A DNA stretch of 64,000 bases, from positions 1,488,001 to 1,552,000 of the forward strand of contig OZ271831.1 in assembly GCA_965601455.1 (NCBI GenBank), written 5' to 3'. Below are positions 16,349 to 24,849 of the stretch, in pieces. How positions within the stretch are numbered: the stretch's first letter is position 1; every line of letters begins with the position of its first letter. The notes beneath the pieces were generated by a model that saw only the letters and a list, made by a program, of their open reading frames with translations, was not told the origin of the DNA and searched no databases. This stretch comes from JANQEU01 sp965601455 (GTDB lineage: Bacteria > Bacteroidota > Bacteroidia > Cytophagales > Cyclobacteriaceae). Both the position numbers and the translations under genes were made by a program.

Positions 16349-16832
16349 GCTTGTAACAGGTGGGCAAACAGGAGTAGACCTTGGTGCACTTGAAGCTGCT
16401 CACCATTTAAATATACCTACCGGAGGATGGTGCCCACCTCTTGTAAACGATTATTGGATAAGTGTTGCCAAGACGTATGGGTTAACACCTACCAAGAAGG
16501 AATTGAGCATTCTGGGCAAGGAAATACCAAGATCACTGCGAACGGAATTTAATGTACGTGATACCGATGGTACGTTGATCATGTTACCCAATCCGAGCTT
16601 TGAGCCGGATGAGGGAACCTTATTTTCGGAGCGGATAGCGAAAATCTATGAAAAGCCTGTGAAGCGTATCTATCTCTCCAATAGTGAAATAGTTACGATA
16701 ACTTCGAATTGGCTTATTGAAAATCAAATAAAGGTGTTGAATGTTTCAGGACCGTCTGAAGAAAACTGCCCTGGAATCAGGGAATTGGTTAAAAAACATT
16801 GGATTTCAGTAGTTGAACGATTATTTTCATAA
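16314..16832 (+). CDS. Putative molybdenum carrier / LOG-DprA-like Rossmann protein
   Basis: 172 residues. The N-terminus TKLVTGGQTGVDLGALEAAH and GGWCPP match the family named putative molybdenum carrier, a small Rossmann-like fold related to nucleotide-binding LOG/DprA proteins. Further family features are NVRDTDGTLIMLP and the C-terminal VLNVSGPSEENCPG. Start chosen at the ATG at 16314, giving a 35-bp overlap with the upstream phosphoesterase; a TTG at 16290 would be longer. The biological role of the family is not established; the name comes from one crystal-structure group. It is the last gene of the menC operon. Confidence 0.75.
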   Translation: MCLNRKRELLTKLVTGGQTGVDLGALEAAHHLNIPTGGWCPPLVNDYWISVAKTYGLTPTKKELSILGKEIPRSLRTEFNVRDTDGTLIMLPNPSFEPDEGTLFSERIAKIYEKPVKRIYLSNSEIVTITSNWLIENQIKVLNVSGPSEENCPGIRELVKKHWISVVERLFS

Positions 16833-16886
16833 TTGTAAATCAAACTTTTTTTGAATAGTTTCGTATTTAATTCACAATTGTAAATC
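16826..16886. promoter_or_regulatory. Repeated operator candidate in front of PadR module 1
   Basis: TTCATAATTGTAAATC (16826-16841) and TTCACAATTGTAAATC (16871-16886) match at 15 of 16 positions, 45 bp apart. The second copy ends 2 bp before the padR ATG. Each contains AATTGT; copy 2 has the palindrome ACAATTGT. Between them is an imperfect -7 box TAGTTTCG (16856-16863), and the TTG inside copy 1 is 20 bp upstream of it. Likely a PadR autoregulatory operator pair. Confidence 0.55.
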
Positions 16887-16888
16887 TT

Positions 16889-17218
16889 ATGGAAAGGGTA
16901 CAATTAGGAGAGTTCGAGGAGTTGGTATTGTTGATCACTGCCATATTGCATGGCAATGCTTACGGGGTAAGCGTTATGGATGAGATTCATCAGCAAACCG
17001 GTAGAAAAGTGAATATCAGTGCAGTTCATACCGCACTCGACCGACTGGAAAAGAAAAATTACCTCTCTTCGAAAGTCGGAGGTGCTACCAGCGAGCGGGG
17101 TGGACGCAGTAAAAGATATTTTACCGTGACCAATCTTGGGGTACAGGCTTTGGAGATTAACCGAAAAGTGAGAAACGATCTGTACGAGAAAATTCCTGCA
17201 GTACTCTTAGGTAAGTGA
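16889..17218 (+). CDS. PadR family transcriptional regulator (module 1)
   Basis: 109 residues, a short PadR of the subfamily that precedes permease genes. The winged HTH covers about 5-85: LGEFEELVLLITAILHGNAY, GVSVMDEIHQQTGRKVN, SAVHTALDRLEKKNYL, then the wing KVGGATSERGGRSKRYF. Start ATG at 16889. The stop is 1 bp before the permease start, so it is the first gene of a two-gene operon. PadR proteins generally repress their own operon and are released by a ligand; the repeated AATTGTAAATC sites in the promoter fit that. Strongly similar to the PadR genes at 30853 and 49335. Confidence 0.92.
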   Translation: MERVQLGEFEELVLLITAILHGNAYGVSVMDEIHQQTGRKVNISAVHTALDRLEKKNYLSSKVGGATSERGGRSKRYFTVTNLGVQALEINRKVRNDLYEKIPAVLLGK

Positions 17219-17219
17219 G

Positions 17220-19847
17220 ATGGCCAAAAGAAACCGTTTTTCTTCCTGGTCACTAAGATTCCTAGGATGGTTTTGTAAACCATATTACCTGGAGATAATT
17301 GAAGGTGATCTTCTTGAGATTTATTATCGGGAATTAGATGAAAATCCCAGGAGAGCGAAGTGGCATCTGGTTTGGAACGTTCTTCGGTTTTTTCGTTTGA
17401 GGTTCCTCAAAAATGTTGAAGACTATCGTTTAACAAACTCATACGGAATGTTCAAGAATTACTTCAAAGTTTCAGTTCGTAATATGCTAAGACAAAAAGC
17501 ATTTACGGCATTCAATATTCTCGGTTTGGCAGTGGGTGTGGCCTCCTGCCTACTGATAATAATGCACATCACCTTTCAATTATCTTATGATAAGGATCTG
17601 AAAGACGTAAATCAGGTCTATCGTGTGGTTAATGATTGGGGTTACGCCGAATTTAATGGTTGGACATCTCCACGTTTGGTTAATCAGCTGTTGATAGATT
17701 TCCCCGAAATAGAAGCAGGAGCCCGTGCCATGGGACCTGAATCAGCAGTGATTAAGAAAGGTGATTCCTATGTCACTCAAGAAGGGATTATTCTGGCAGA
17801 CTCTACTTTTTTTGACGTCTTTCCCACCAACTTCCTTGCTGGTACACCTGAAGATGCATTAAATGAACCCAACACAGCGGTCTTAACCAAACAAGCAGCC
17901 GAGAAGCTATTCGCCGGCGAAGATGCATTTGGTCAATTTCTGGAGATTGATGAAACCGTTTATGTCGTCAAAGCCATTGTTGAAGACATGCCAAAAAATA
18001 CAACCATTCCTTATCAGGTTATACTGAACGTGCCTCATTCACCGTGGTTCACCTCAGGTTATTGGACAGGTAATAGTTGTTGGTCCTTTATCAAACTTAA
18101 ACAGAACGCAGACCCCAAAGGATTGGAATACAAATTCCCAGAGTTTGTTCGAAAATACATAGCACCGGAAATGGTGTCTTACTTACCACAATACGATAGC
18201 TGGGATGACTATCTGGAGGAGAATACACGATCTCTGGCTATGGTACCTATGATCGATGTGCATTTGCATCAACCTCGTCTTGATCTTGGAAAAGGCGGTG
18301 ATTATCAGAACATCATAATATTTTCAATTGTCACTGCTTTCATTTTGCTGATTGCATGTATCAACTATGTGAATATGTCTACAGCCAAGTCCTCTTTACG
18401 AGCGAAAGAAGTAGGTATGAGAAAAGTACTTGGATCCGTCAGAGCGAATGTTATTCAACAGTTTCTTACCGAGTCGATGGTAGTCACGACAATCTCGGTT
18501 GCCTTAGGAATTGGTTTTGCCATGTTGTTCTTACCCTTCTTCAATATTTTAACTGAGATAGACTATTCCTTTAATGACTTGCTAAATCCAATGTTGATTG
18601 TTTGGGTACTGATACTCGTTCTGGTCATTGGATTGTTAGCCGGAAGTTATCCTTCGCTTTACCTGGCTTCCTTCAAACCGATTAATGCGCTCAGGGGTGA
18701 CACATCAAAAGGGGGTAATAAAAATGTGCGCACGTTTCTTGTAGTGTTTCAATTTGCTATTTCTATCGTGCTTATAGCGGGTACTTTTATCGTTTTTCAG
18801 CAGGTCACTTTCATGTCCGACCGGGAATTAGGACTCAATACCGATCGGGTCTTTGTTCTAAGAAATGGAGAAAAACTGGATGAGAGGTTTGAAGCTTTCC
18901 GTAACACGCTGATGAACTCAACTTTTGTAGATCAAGTCGGGGTAACCAGTCTCTATCCTTCTGGATTTATCGCAGACTGGAATTATAAAACAGTGGGTGA
19001 TGATGCCATCTCCCTCGGACCAGATCACATGTTTGTGGACGAAACAGCATTACAAACGATGGGCTTTTCACTGGTAGAGGGTGAGTTTTTCTCCGGAAAA
19101 TCGACCGATACACTTTCTGTTATTATCAATGAGTCTTTTGTGAAAGCTGTTGGATGGGAAGAACCCATTGGTCAACTGTTGGAAAGAGGTGGAAATGAAG
19201 GACAATTCAGAGTCATTGGTGTAGTAAAAGATGTGGTTTTGCGACACGGTAGGAGGAATATCCGACCGGCTTTGTTCAGATACGATAATAAGGTAGAAAC
19301 GGGGAGGTCAGGAGGACCTTATATTGAAATCGCGATGTCTGGAGACCTTTCCGATGCTGTCAGTTTCGTTGAGAGTACCTGGTCCGACTTTGTTCCTGGA
19401 TATCCATTTGATGGCTTTTTCTTGGATGATTCATTTAATAGACTGTATAACGGTGAACGTAGGTTCGGAAAGATATTTACCACTTTTTCTTTTCTTGCCA
19501 TGCTTATAGCATCTGTCGGGCTTTTTGCTCTTGCAGCTTTCACTCTTGAGCGACGAATGAAGGAAATTGCTATCAGGAAAGTCCTTGGAGCTACCGTGCC
19601 GAAAGTTATGGGTGTTATACTTTGGGATTTTCTGAAGTTAATCCTTCTCGCAGCAGTCATTGCCATACCAGCTACATGGTACTTGGGAAATGGTTGGTTG
19701 GAAAACTACGATTATCGAATCACCATTCAGCCGTTTTTACTGGCGGCACCTGTCATCATGGTGTGCTTCATAGCCCTATTTACCGTTGGATACCGATCAT
19801 TTGTTGCAGCAAATGATAATCCGGTCAATGCTTTGAAACAGGAATAA
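17220..19847 (+). CDS. MacB/FtsX-type permease with N-terminal permease-prefix domain (module 1)
   Basis: 875 residues. An N-terminal cytoplasmic prefix (about 1-70, with IIEGDLLEIYYRELDE) precedes TM1 (about 96-118). Then comes a long periplasmic MacB-like domain, three helices of an FtsX domain (about 360-500), a second periplasmic domain, and a final FtsX triplet (about 755-865). Signature repeats occur twice: RAKEVGMRKVLGSVR and RRMKEIAIRKVLGAT. Together this is a fused double FtsX permease. No ATPase gene is adjacent, so energy must come from elsewhere or the protein works by mechanotransmission with a shared ATPase. The preceding PadR gene presumably controls it. Substrate unknown; MacB relatives export peptides, lipids or drugs. 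Confidence 0.88.
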   Translation: MAKRNRFSSWSLRFLGWFCKPYYLEIIEGDLLEIYYRELDENPRRAKWHLVWNVLRFFRLRFLKNVEDYRLTNSYGMFKNYFKVSVRNMLRQKAFTAFNILGLAVGVASCLLIIMHITFQLSYDKDLKDVNQVYRVVNDWGYAEFNGWTSPRLVNQLLIDFPEIEAGARAMGPESAVIKKGDSYVTQEGIILADSTFFDVFPTNFLAGTPEDALNEPNTAVLTKQAAEKLFAGEDAFGQFLEIDETVYVVKAIVEDMPKNTTIPYQVILNVPHSPWFTSGYWTGNSCWSFIKLKQNADPKGLEYKFPEFVRKYIAPEMVSYLPQYDSWDDYLEENTRSLAMVPMIDVHLHQPRLDLGKGGDYQNIIIFSIVTAFILLIACINYVNMSTAKSSLRAKEVGMRKVLGSVRANVIQQFLTESMVVTTISVALGIGFAMLFLPFFNILTEIDYSFNDLLNPMLIVWVLILVLVIGLLAGSYPSLYLASFKPINALRGDTSKGGNKNVRTFLVVFQFAISIVLIAGTFIVFQQVTFMSDRELGLNTDRVFVLRNGEKLDERFEAFRNTLMNSTFVDQVGVTSLYPSGFIADWNYKTVGDDAISLGPDHMFVDETALQTMGFSLVEGEFFSGKSTDTLSVIINESFVKAVGWEEPIGQLLERGGNEGQFRVIGVVKDVVLRHGRRNIRPALFRYDNKVETGRSGGPYIEIAMSGDLSDAVSFVESTWSDFVPGYPFDGFFLDDSFNRLYNGERRFGKIFTTFSFLAMLIASVGLFALAAFTLERRMKEIAIRKVLGATVPKVMGVILWDFLKLILLAAVIAIPATWYLGNGWLENYDYRITIQPFLLAAPVIMVCFIALFTVGYRSFVAANDNPVNALKQE

Positions 19848-19848
19848 A

Positions 19849-20307
19849 TCAGTGAGGTCGTCTTCTATGGCGACCTCTTTCACGATTAAGCATTTCCTCC
19901 AGCTTTTCCTTTTGTTCTGCTTCGAGATCAGTTGACAGATTGGAGAAAAAATCAATGACTTCCTGGTTTACTTTGTCCTGCTGTATTTCCAACTCATTTC
20001 TTAGTTGACGAATACGAGCCGTGTCACCTCTCAGTGCAGACTTACGCAATTCTTGTTGCGTCTGACGGAGACCCTTTGCCAACGCTTCCATTTCCTTTTC
20101 GTGAGCTCCAAAAGCCGATCGAAGTTTTTCCATCTCAAGATGCTCCATTTCTAACCTGCGCTGCAACATCTCATCTCGCATTTCCCTTTTTCTTCTTTCC
20201 CTGTGAGGGTTTCCCTGACGGTTACGCCAGATGTATGAAACCAGAATTATATTGATGATCATCAACAAAACAACGGATCCGATTAGTATTTTTTGGAAAG
20301 TGTTCAT
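19849..20307 (-). CDS. Membrane-anchored Spy/CpxP-like (heavy-metal-sensor-like) protein
   Basis: 152 residues. An N-terminal membrane anchor (about 8-28, ILIGSVVLLMIINIILVSYI) is followed by a long, highly charged periplasmic helix bundle (RRKREMRDEMLQRRLEMEHL onward) and a C-terminal tail ending RGRHRRRPH, typical of Spy/CpxP/zinc-resistance-associated-like proteins. It is last in an operon of Spy-like, sigma, anti-sigma and this gene, and overlaps the anti-sigma gene by 4 bp (ATGA). Likely role: periplasmic chaperone or metal/stress sensor acting on the anti-sigma pathway (inferred). Its stop is 1 bp from the convergent permease stop. Confidence 0.7.
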   Translation of the reverse strand: MNTFQKILIGSVVLLMIINIILVSYIWRNRQGNPHRERRKREMRDEMLQRRLEMEHLEMEKLRSAFGAHEKEMEALAKGLRQTQQELRKSALRGDTARIRQLRNELEIQQDKVNQEVIDFFSNLSTDLEAEQKEKLEEMLNRERGRHRRRPH

Positions 20308-20597
20308 TCAATTACAAAGTAGTTTGTATCGTAAATATCCTCTTGATGAACATACACATCGTCAAGCACATTCTCTGAGCCTTCTTGCTGCAGTTGAGTG
20401 ATAACCAGGATATTAATGACTCCCATTATCAGCATTGCGGCCACACTCACTTTCATCCACTTGATCCATACTAAAGATGACTTCTTTACTTTGGCCAACA
20501 CGGCGGATTCGAAATTTTCCGGCGCTTTGGCTCGTGTAATGCCATCAAGTGATTGAATCATCTTCTCAAAACTCATGTCATCCTTTCTTTCAGTCAT
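20304..20597 (-). CDS. Probable anti-sigma factor (single-pass membrane protein)
   Basis: 97 residues. A short cytoplasmic part (about 1-45, with FEKMIQSLDGITRAKAPENF) is followed by one transmembrane helix (about 46-66, WMKVSVAAMLIMGVINILVI) and a 30-residue periplasmic tail. No zinc-binding HxxxCxxC motif is seen, so it is not a ZAS-type anti-sigma. The assignment rests on position: it starts 8 bp inside the ECF sigma gene and its stop overlaps the downstream CpxP-like gene. Such small membrane partners usually sequester the sigma factor. Confidence 0.65.
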   Translation of the reverse strand: MTERKDDMSFEKMIQSLDGITRAKAPENFESAVLAKVKKSSLVWIKWMKVSVAAMLIMGVINILVITQLQQEGSENVLDDVYVHQEDIYDTNYFVIE

Positions 20598-21099
20598 TTT
20601 TTTGAAATTCTTGTTTCAATTTTGTTTTGGCTCTGTGAATCAATGATTCAATCGACGGTAGTGTTCTTTGCATAATATCCGCTATCTCTCTGTACGCAAG
20701 TCCTTCAACCTTATTGAGAGAGAAAGCGGTACGTTGATCTTCTGGTAGTTTACCTATCAATTTGAAAAGATGTGCCGCCATTTCCTTGTTCTCAAGTTGA
20801 ACACCCGGGTGATTGAAGTCTCCTGATCCTACCACATACTCAATTGGGATGGTAGTTGCACCCCGCTTTAGTGTTTTATGTTTTCGGATGTGTTCCAGGC
20901 TTTTGTTCACAGCAATTCGATAAATCCATGTACTCAAAGAGGAATGACCTTTGAATGAGTCAAGCTTTTGGTAAACCTCAACAAAGACATCTTGAGCGAT
21001 ATCTTCCGCATCTTCACTGTGCTGTAATAATCCAAGACAGGTATTGTAAACCCTATCTTTGTTATTCTTGATGATTTTTCTGAAATCACTTTCATTCAC
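20590..21099 (-). CDS. ECF-type RNA polymerase sigma factor
   Basis: 169 residues. Region 2 (about 10-80) includes DAEDIAQDVFVEVYQKLDSF and STWIYRIAVNKSLEHIRKHK; region 4 (about 110-165) includes LPEDQRTAFSLNKVEGLAYR and EIADIMQRTLPSIESLIHRA. It directs RNA polymerase to stress-type promoters. The start is a GTG at 21099. The anti-sigma-like gene begins within its last 8 bp. Flanking Spy/CpxP-like genes suggest an envelope or metal stress regulon. Confidence 0.92.
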   Translation of the reverse strand: MNESDFRKIIKNNKDRVYNTCLGLLQHSEDAEDIAQDVFVEVYQKLDSFKGHSSLSTWIYRIAVNKSLEHIRKHKTLKRGATTIPIEYVVGSGDFNHPGVQLENKEMAAHLFKLIGKLPEDQRTAFSLNKVEGLAYREIADIMQRTLPSIESLIHRAKTKLKQEFQKND

Positions 21100-21125
21100 C
21101 AGTTATACCTCTTTATTGCAACCAA

Positions 21126-21551
21126 TTACCCTCGACGATGGCGGCCACGTTTTCGATCAAAACTCATTTGATCAAATCTGATCCGCTGATCATCTGTCAA
21201 TAATCCTCTCAATTCTATGCGATGTAAGACACGAGCTTCGAATTGCTTTCCTCGAAGATCATTTATTTCGGAGACAATCTCCTTAACGTCATCATCACTG
21301 CTTTCATTTAGTATCGCTGCACTCAATTCAGCTTCCCTAATCTGAAGCAGGCTGTGATACTTCTGCATCACTTCCATTTGATCAAGATTCAATTCTTCAA
21401 AAGTTTCCTGCTGTTCTATTGTCAAATTGAGAGATTCAGTCATTCGATCTACATGAGAGCCTTTTTCTCCATGAGGTCCCTTGTGATGTGGTTGAGCCAT
21501 CACACTCGAAATAAACAGAAAGCTCAATAATAGCATTTGAAATTTTTTCAT
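21126..21551 (-). CDS. Spy/CpxP-like periplasmic protein
   Basis: 141 residues with a signal peptide (1-19, ending SVMAQ). A His-rich N-terminus follows (PHHKGPHGEKGSHVDRMTE) that could bind metal, then an LTxxQ-like motif (LNLTIEQQETFEELNLDQME), helices, and a second LTxxQ motif (LLTDDQRIRFDQM). LTxxQ repeats mark the Spy/CpxP chaperone family. The tail is basic (RKRGRHRRG). It is the first gene of the sigma operon, 26 bp before the sigma GTG. Likely a periplasmic chaperone or sensor feeding into sigma control; that role is inferred from context. Confidence 0.8.
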   Translation of the reverse strand: MKKFQMLLLSFLFISSVMAQPHHKGPHGEKGSHVDRMTESLNLTIEQQETFEELNLDQMEVMQKYHSLLQIREAELSAAILNESSDDDVKEIVSEINDLRGKQFEARVLHRIELRGLLTDDQRIRFDQMSFDRKRGRHRRG

Positions 21552-21614
21552 CGTTTTTGTATTTAGTCCTAGTCATTAGATGCAGGATTGCTAAGAAACT
21601 TGCGGACTTACAAT

Positions 21615-21622
21615 TATTTTTG
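21615..21622 (+). promoter_or_regulatory. Bacteroidota -7 box (TATTTTTG) of the DUF4920 gene
   Basis: TATTTTTG fits TAnnTTTG exactly and lies 27 bp upstream of the ATG at 21650. The nearest TTG upstream (21588-21590) is 24 bp away, a little longer than the usual 19-21, so the -33 box is uncertain. Confidence 0.4.
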
Positions 21623-21649
21623 TTCCAAAGTCAGATAAATAATATAACC

Positions 21650-22105
21650 ATGCGATTATTCACATTCCTTTTTCTTGCCGCTTTTGTTTCATTTGCCTCC
21701 GCCCAGGACCCAAATACTTATGGCGAGCCATTGACTGAACAGCAACTTATCAACGGCGATCAGTTTGTCAGCAGCATAAAAGAAAATGATGAAGTGAATG
21801 CGAAACTTGAAGGTACCATTTTGAAGACTTGCGCGATGAAGGGCTGTTGGATGACCGTGCGTTTAGATAATGGTGAGGAAATGAGAGTCACCTTCAAAGA
21901 CTACGGGTTCTTTGTTCCAAAATCAGGAGTGGAAGGCAACAAAGTTATATTTGAAGGTGTTGGACAAGTGGAAACCATTGACGTAGACACCCAAAAACAT
22001 TATGCAGAAGATGCTGGTGCCACTGAAGAAGAGATCGCAGAAATCACAGAACCCAAAGAGACCTATGGTTTTGTAGCGACGGGGGTCGCCATTACCAAAG
22101 AATAA
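21650..22105 (+). CDS. DUF4920 secreted protein
   Basis: 151 residues starting at the ATG at 21650, directly before a clear signal peptide (MRLFTFLFLAAFVSFASAQ). The mature domain matches the DUF4920 family: YGEPLTEQQLINGD, the conserved Cys pair in ILKTCAMKGCWMTVRLDNGE, FKDYGFFVPK and a conserved His in KHYAEDAGATEEEIAEI. The CxxxGCW motif suggests metal or haem-type binding, but this is not established. A longer reading upstream of 21650 has no support. Divergent from the sigma operon; possibly part of its regulon by position only. Confidence 0.85.
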   Translation: MRLFTFLFLAAFVSFASAQDPNTYGEPLTEQQLINGDQFVSSIKENDEVNAKLEGTILKTCAMKGCWMTVRLDNGEEMRVTFKDYGFFVPKSGVEGNKVIFEGVGQVETIDVDTQKHYAEDAGATEEEIAEITEPKETYGFVATGVAITKE

Positions 22106-22216
22106 TCCTCCCTCCAATCCCGTAAAAAGTACCGTCTGAAAAAAAGCATACCTAACGACGGCACAATTATCATAACTTTCGGGGCTTTCTTCCGTAATCA
22201 AAGTAATTCCAAACTA

Positions 22217-24706
22217 ATGGTTAAAAGAACTATTTGTGTCCTTTTCGTACTGCTATCTGCCACCCACATATGGGCACAAAAACCTTCACCAACTCCTTCC
22301 GGGGTAATTCAACAAAAGCTGAAAAAACTCAATGTCTTGGGAACAGTGCTGTATGTGGCCGCTCATCCCGACGATGAAAACACAGCTGTCATCACCTATT
22401 TTGCCAACGGCAGACTTTTTAGAACAGCCTACTTATCAGCCACTCGAGGCGACGGAGGTCAAAATCTAATTGGTTCCGAAATTCGGGAGGAATTAGGGAT
22501 CATCCGTACGCAAGAGCTACTGGCCGCCCGCCGAACAGATGGCGGTCAACAGTTTTTTTCCAGGGCTAATGATTTCGGGTATTCTAAACACCCTGATGAA
22601 ACATTGACCATATGGGAAAAGGAAAAAGTGCTTTCAGACTTTGTACGTGTTATTCGAAAGTTCAAACCGGATGTTATTATAACCAGATTCAACCTTGAAC
22701 CTGGTACCACTCATGGTCATCACACCACTTCCGCCATGTTGGCGAAAGAAGCGTTTACTTTGGCCGGAGATGCTGATGCTTTTCCTGAACAACTTGGTGA
22801 GTTGGATACCTGGCAACCAAAGAAGATTTTCTGGAACACCAGCCAATGGTTCTATCGTTGGAGAGGGATAGAGTTTGACCCTTCAAAGTACATAGACCTG
22901 GATATCGGTCTTTATAACCCAGATTTAGGACTTTCTTACAACGAAATTTCCGCCTTAAGTCGGTCCATGCATAAAAGCCAAGGTTTTGGTTCGGTGGGAG
23001 TCCGCGGTAAACAAATTGAGTACTTCGAGCAATGGGGAGGTGAAAAAACAGATGACCTGATGGGAGGAATTGATGTGACCTGGGGACGTGTATCAGGGGC
23101 GGAACCGATTCAGAACTTCATTCAGCAGGCAATAGATAGCTATCAACCCAATCAACCGGCTAGAGCATTAGGTGCTCTTTACAACGCCAGACTGGAGATA
23201 ATGAAGCTACCGGATCAGCATTGGAAAGAAGTGAAATTGAATGAAATTGATGAGGTTATTGCTGCCATCAGCGGGTTATACATGGAAGTCATTGCAGATG
23301 ACAACACCTATGTTTCTGGAGATTCTGCCACCTTCAATATAGAAGTGATCAGTAGAGTAAATGCTGATTTTGAATTAGTGGAGGTTGTTATTGAGCCCAT
23401 GGGTCAGAAGCAGGAATTCAACCAACTATTGGGGGAAAATGAAAAGATTACCGCTGATCTATCAGCTGAGATACCAAATATTCCATTTTCTCATCCATAC
23501 TGGTTAAATGACCAGGCTACCCTTGGCATGTATCATGTTGAAAACCCCAGGCATATCGGGAAACCGGAAAATGATCCTGTTTTCGTATCTCGTTTTTTAA
23601 TTAAATGGGAAGAACAGTTCCTGGAGTTTGAAAAGCCTATTGTATATAAGAGAAGAGATCGGGTAGAAGGTGAATTATATCGACCGGTTGAAATCACTCC
23701 GCAGGCAATGGTTAATCTTGGAAGCGAAATTATTGTATTTGGCGACTCTGAGAGAAAGAAGATTGAAGCCAGAGTGATTGCCGGGAAAGATGGGGTAAGT
23801 GGAACCCTGGAATTGAAGACTCCGGAAGGTTGGCAAGTAGATCCAAAGTCAATTCCATTTGAGTTGGCGAGCAAAGGCGAGGAAGCAATATTTAGTTTCA
23901 ATATACAACCTCCAATGGGTGCCTCGGAGGCAATACTTCAGGCTCAGCTTACCACGGATGATGGAACGGTTTCTACACTAGGAAGAACAGTCATCGATTA
24001 TTCCCATATCCCTTTTCAGACCCTATTCCCGCCGGCCAGAACGAAATTGGTGAAACTTGACTTGAAAATAGCTGGTAATCTGATCGGCTATATAGAGGGA
24101 GCAGGTGATGCAATTCCTGATAATCTGGAACAGATTGGTTATCAAGTAGATAAGCTTGAAAAAGACGAAGTTACTGCCGACAATTTGTTGAAGTACGACG
24201 CAGTAGTTTTGGGTGTACGGGCCTTCAATACAGTTGACTGGCTTTCGTATAAAAATCAGGAGCTTTTTGATTACGCTGCAAAAGGAGGCACCGTAGTTGT
24301 CCAGTATAACACCACTGGCGGATTGAATACAAACGAAGTCGCTCCTTACAAAATTAAGTTATCGAGAGATCGAGTTTCTGTTGAGAATGCAGAGGTCAGA
24401 GTGCTGGAACCTAACCATCCAGTGTTGAATTTCCCCAATAAAATCACAGAGAATGATTTCAATAATTGGGTGCAAGAAAGAGGACTTTATTTCCCCAATG
24501 AGTGGGATGAAAAATTTACCGCTGTTTTAAGTTCTAATGATCCTGGTGAACCGGAAAGAAATGGAGGTTTGCTCGTTGCCCAGCACGGCGAAGGGTATTA
24601 CATCTATTCCGGCTATTCCTGGTTTAGGGAATTACCTGCTGGAGTACCGGGTGCATACCGCTTATTTGTGAACCTCTTATCAATTGGCCAAAATGAACAA
24701 CAGTAG
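22217..24706 (+). CDS. Secreted PIG-L/LmbE family deacetylase, multidomain
   Basis: 829 residues. Signal peptide 1-20 (ending IWAQ), then a PIG-L N-acetyl-sugar deacetylase domain (about 35-230): zinc motif AAHPDDENT (about 48-56) and GTTHGHHTTSAML (about 176-188), where the histidine completes the zinc site. A long C-terminal half (about 380-829) carries beta-sandwich-like segments and a final GATase1/ThuA-like Rossmann region (LLKYDAVVLGVRAFN, DYAAKGGTVVVQYNTTGG). It probably acts in the periplasm on an N-acetylated glycan or glycolipid. Followed directly by a tiny membrane ORF and a sodium:solute symporter, so uptake of a released sugar-like product is plausible. Confidence 0.85.
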   Translation: MVKRTICVLFVLLSATHIWAQKPSPTPSGVIQQKLKKLNVLGTVLYVAAHPDDENTAVITYFANGRLFRTAYLSATRGDGGQNLIGSEIREELGIIRTQELLAARRTDGGQQFFSRANDFGYSKHPDETLTIWEKEKVLSDFVRVIRKFKPDVIITRFNLEPGTTHGHHTTSAMLAKEAFTLAGDADAFPEQLGELDTWQPKKIFWNTSQWFYRWRGIEFDPSKYIDLDIGLYNPDLGLSYNEISALSRSMHKSQGFGSVGVRGKQIEYFEQWGGEKTDDLMGGIDVTWGRVSGAEPIQNFIQQAIDSYQPNQPARALGALYNARLEIMKLPDQHWKEVKLNEIDEVIAAISGLYMEVIADDNTYVSGDSATFNIEVISRVNADFELVEVVIEPMGQKQEFNQLLGENEKITADLSAEIPNIPFSHPYWLNDQATLGMYHVENPRHIGKPENDPVFVSRFLIKWEEQFLEFEKPIVYKRRDRVEGELYRPVEITPQAMVNLGSEIIVFGDSERKKIEARVIAGKDGVSGTLELKTPEGWQVDPKSIPFELASKGEEAIFSFNIQPPMGASEAILQAQLTTDDGTVSTLGRTVIDYSHIPFQTLFPPARTKLVKLDLKIAGNLIGYIEGAGDAIPDNLEQIGYQVDKLEKDEVTADNLLKYDAVVLGVRAFNTVDWLSYKNQELFDYAAKGGTVVVQYNTTGGLNTNEVAPYKIKLSRDRVSVENAEVRVLEPNHPVLNFPNKITENDFNNWVQERGLYFPNEWDEKFTAVLSSNDPGEPERNGGLLVAQHGEGYYIYSGYSWFRELPAGVPGAYRLFVNLLSIGQNEQQ

Positions 24707-24708
24707 AA

Positions 24709-24849
24709 ATGAAAGAACCAGATTACCCCGCTGAAAAATATCATGACACCCCTCCACTTTTTAAAAGGTGGTCTTCCATTTACATAGTAGTGCTTATTTT
24801 TTTCGCTGGGACATTACTTGCACTAAACTTCTATACCTTCTGGTTCTAA
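24709..24849 (+). CDS. Small single-pass membrane protein upstream of the symporter
   Basis: A 46-codon ORF, ATG at 24709 to TAA at 24847-24849. It starts 2 bp after the PIG-L gene stop, and the symporter ATG follows its stop immediately. The product has a polar N-terminus (MKEPDYPAEKYHDTPPLFKR, about 20 residues) and one hydrophobic helix (IYIVVLIFFAGTLLALNFY), ending TFWF. The exact fit between two genes with no spare bases is good evidence that it is translated. Likely role: small partner subunit of the sodium:solute symporter (inference). Confidence 0.75.
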   Translation: MKEPDYPAEKYHDTPPLFKRWSSIYIVVLIFFAGTLLALNFYTFWF

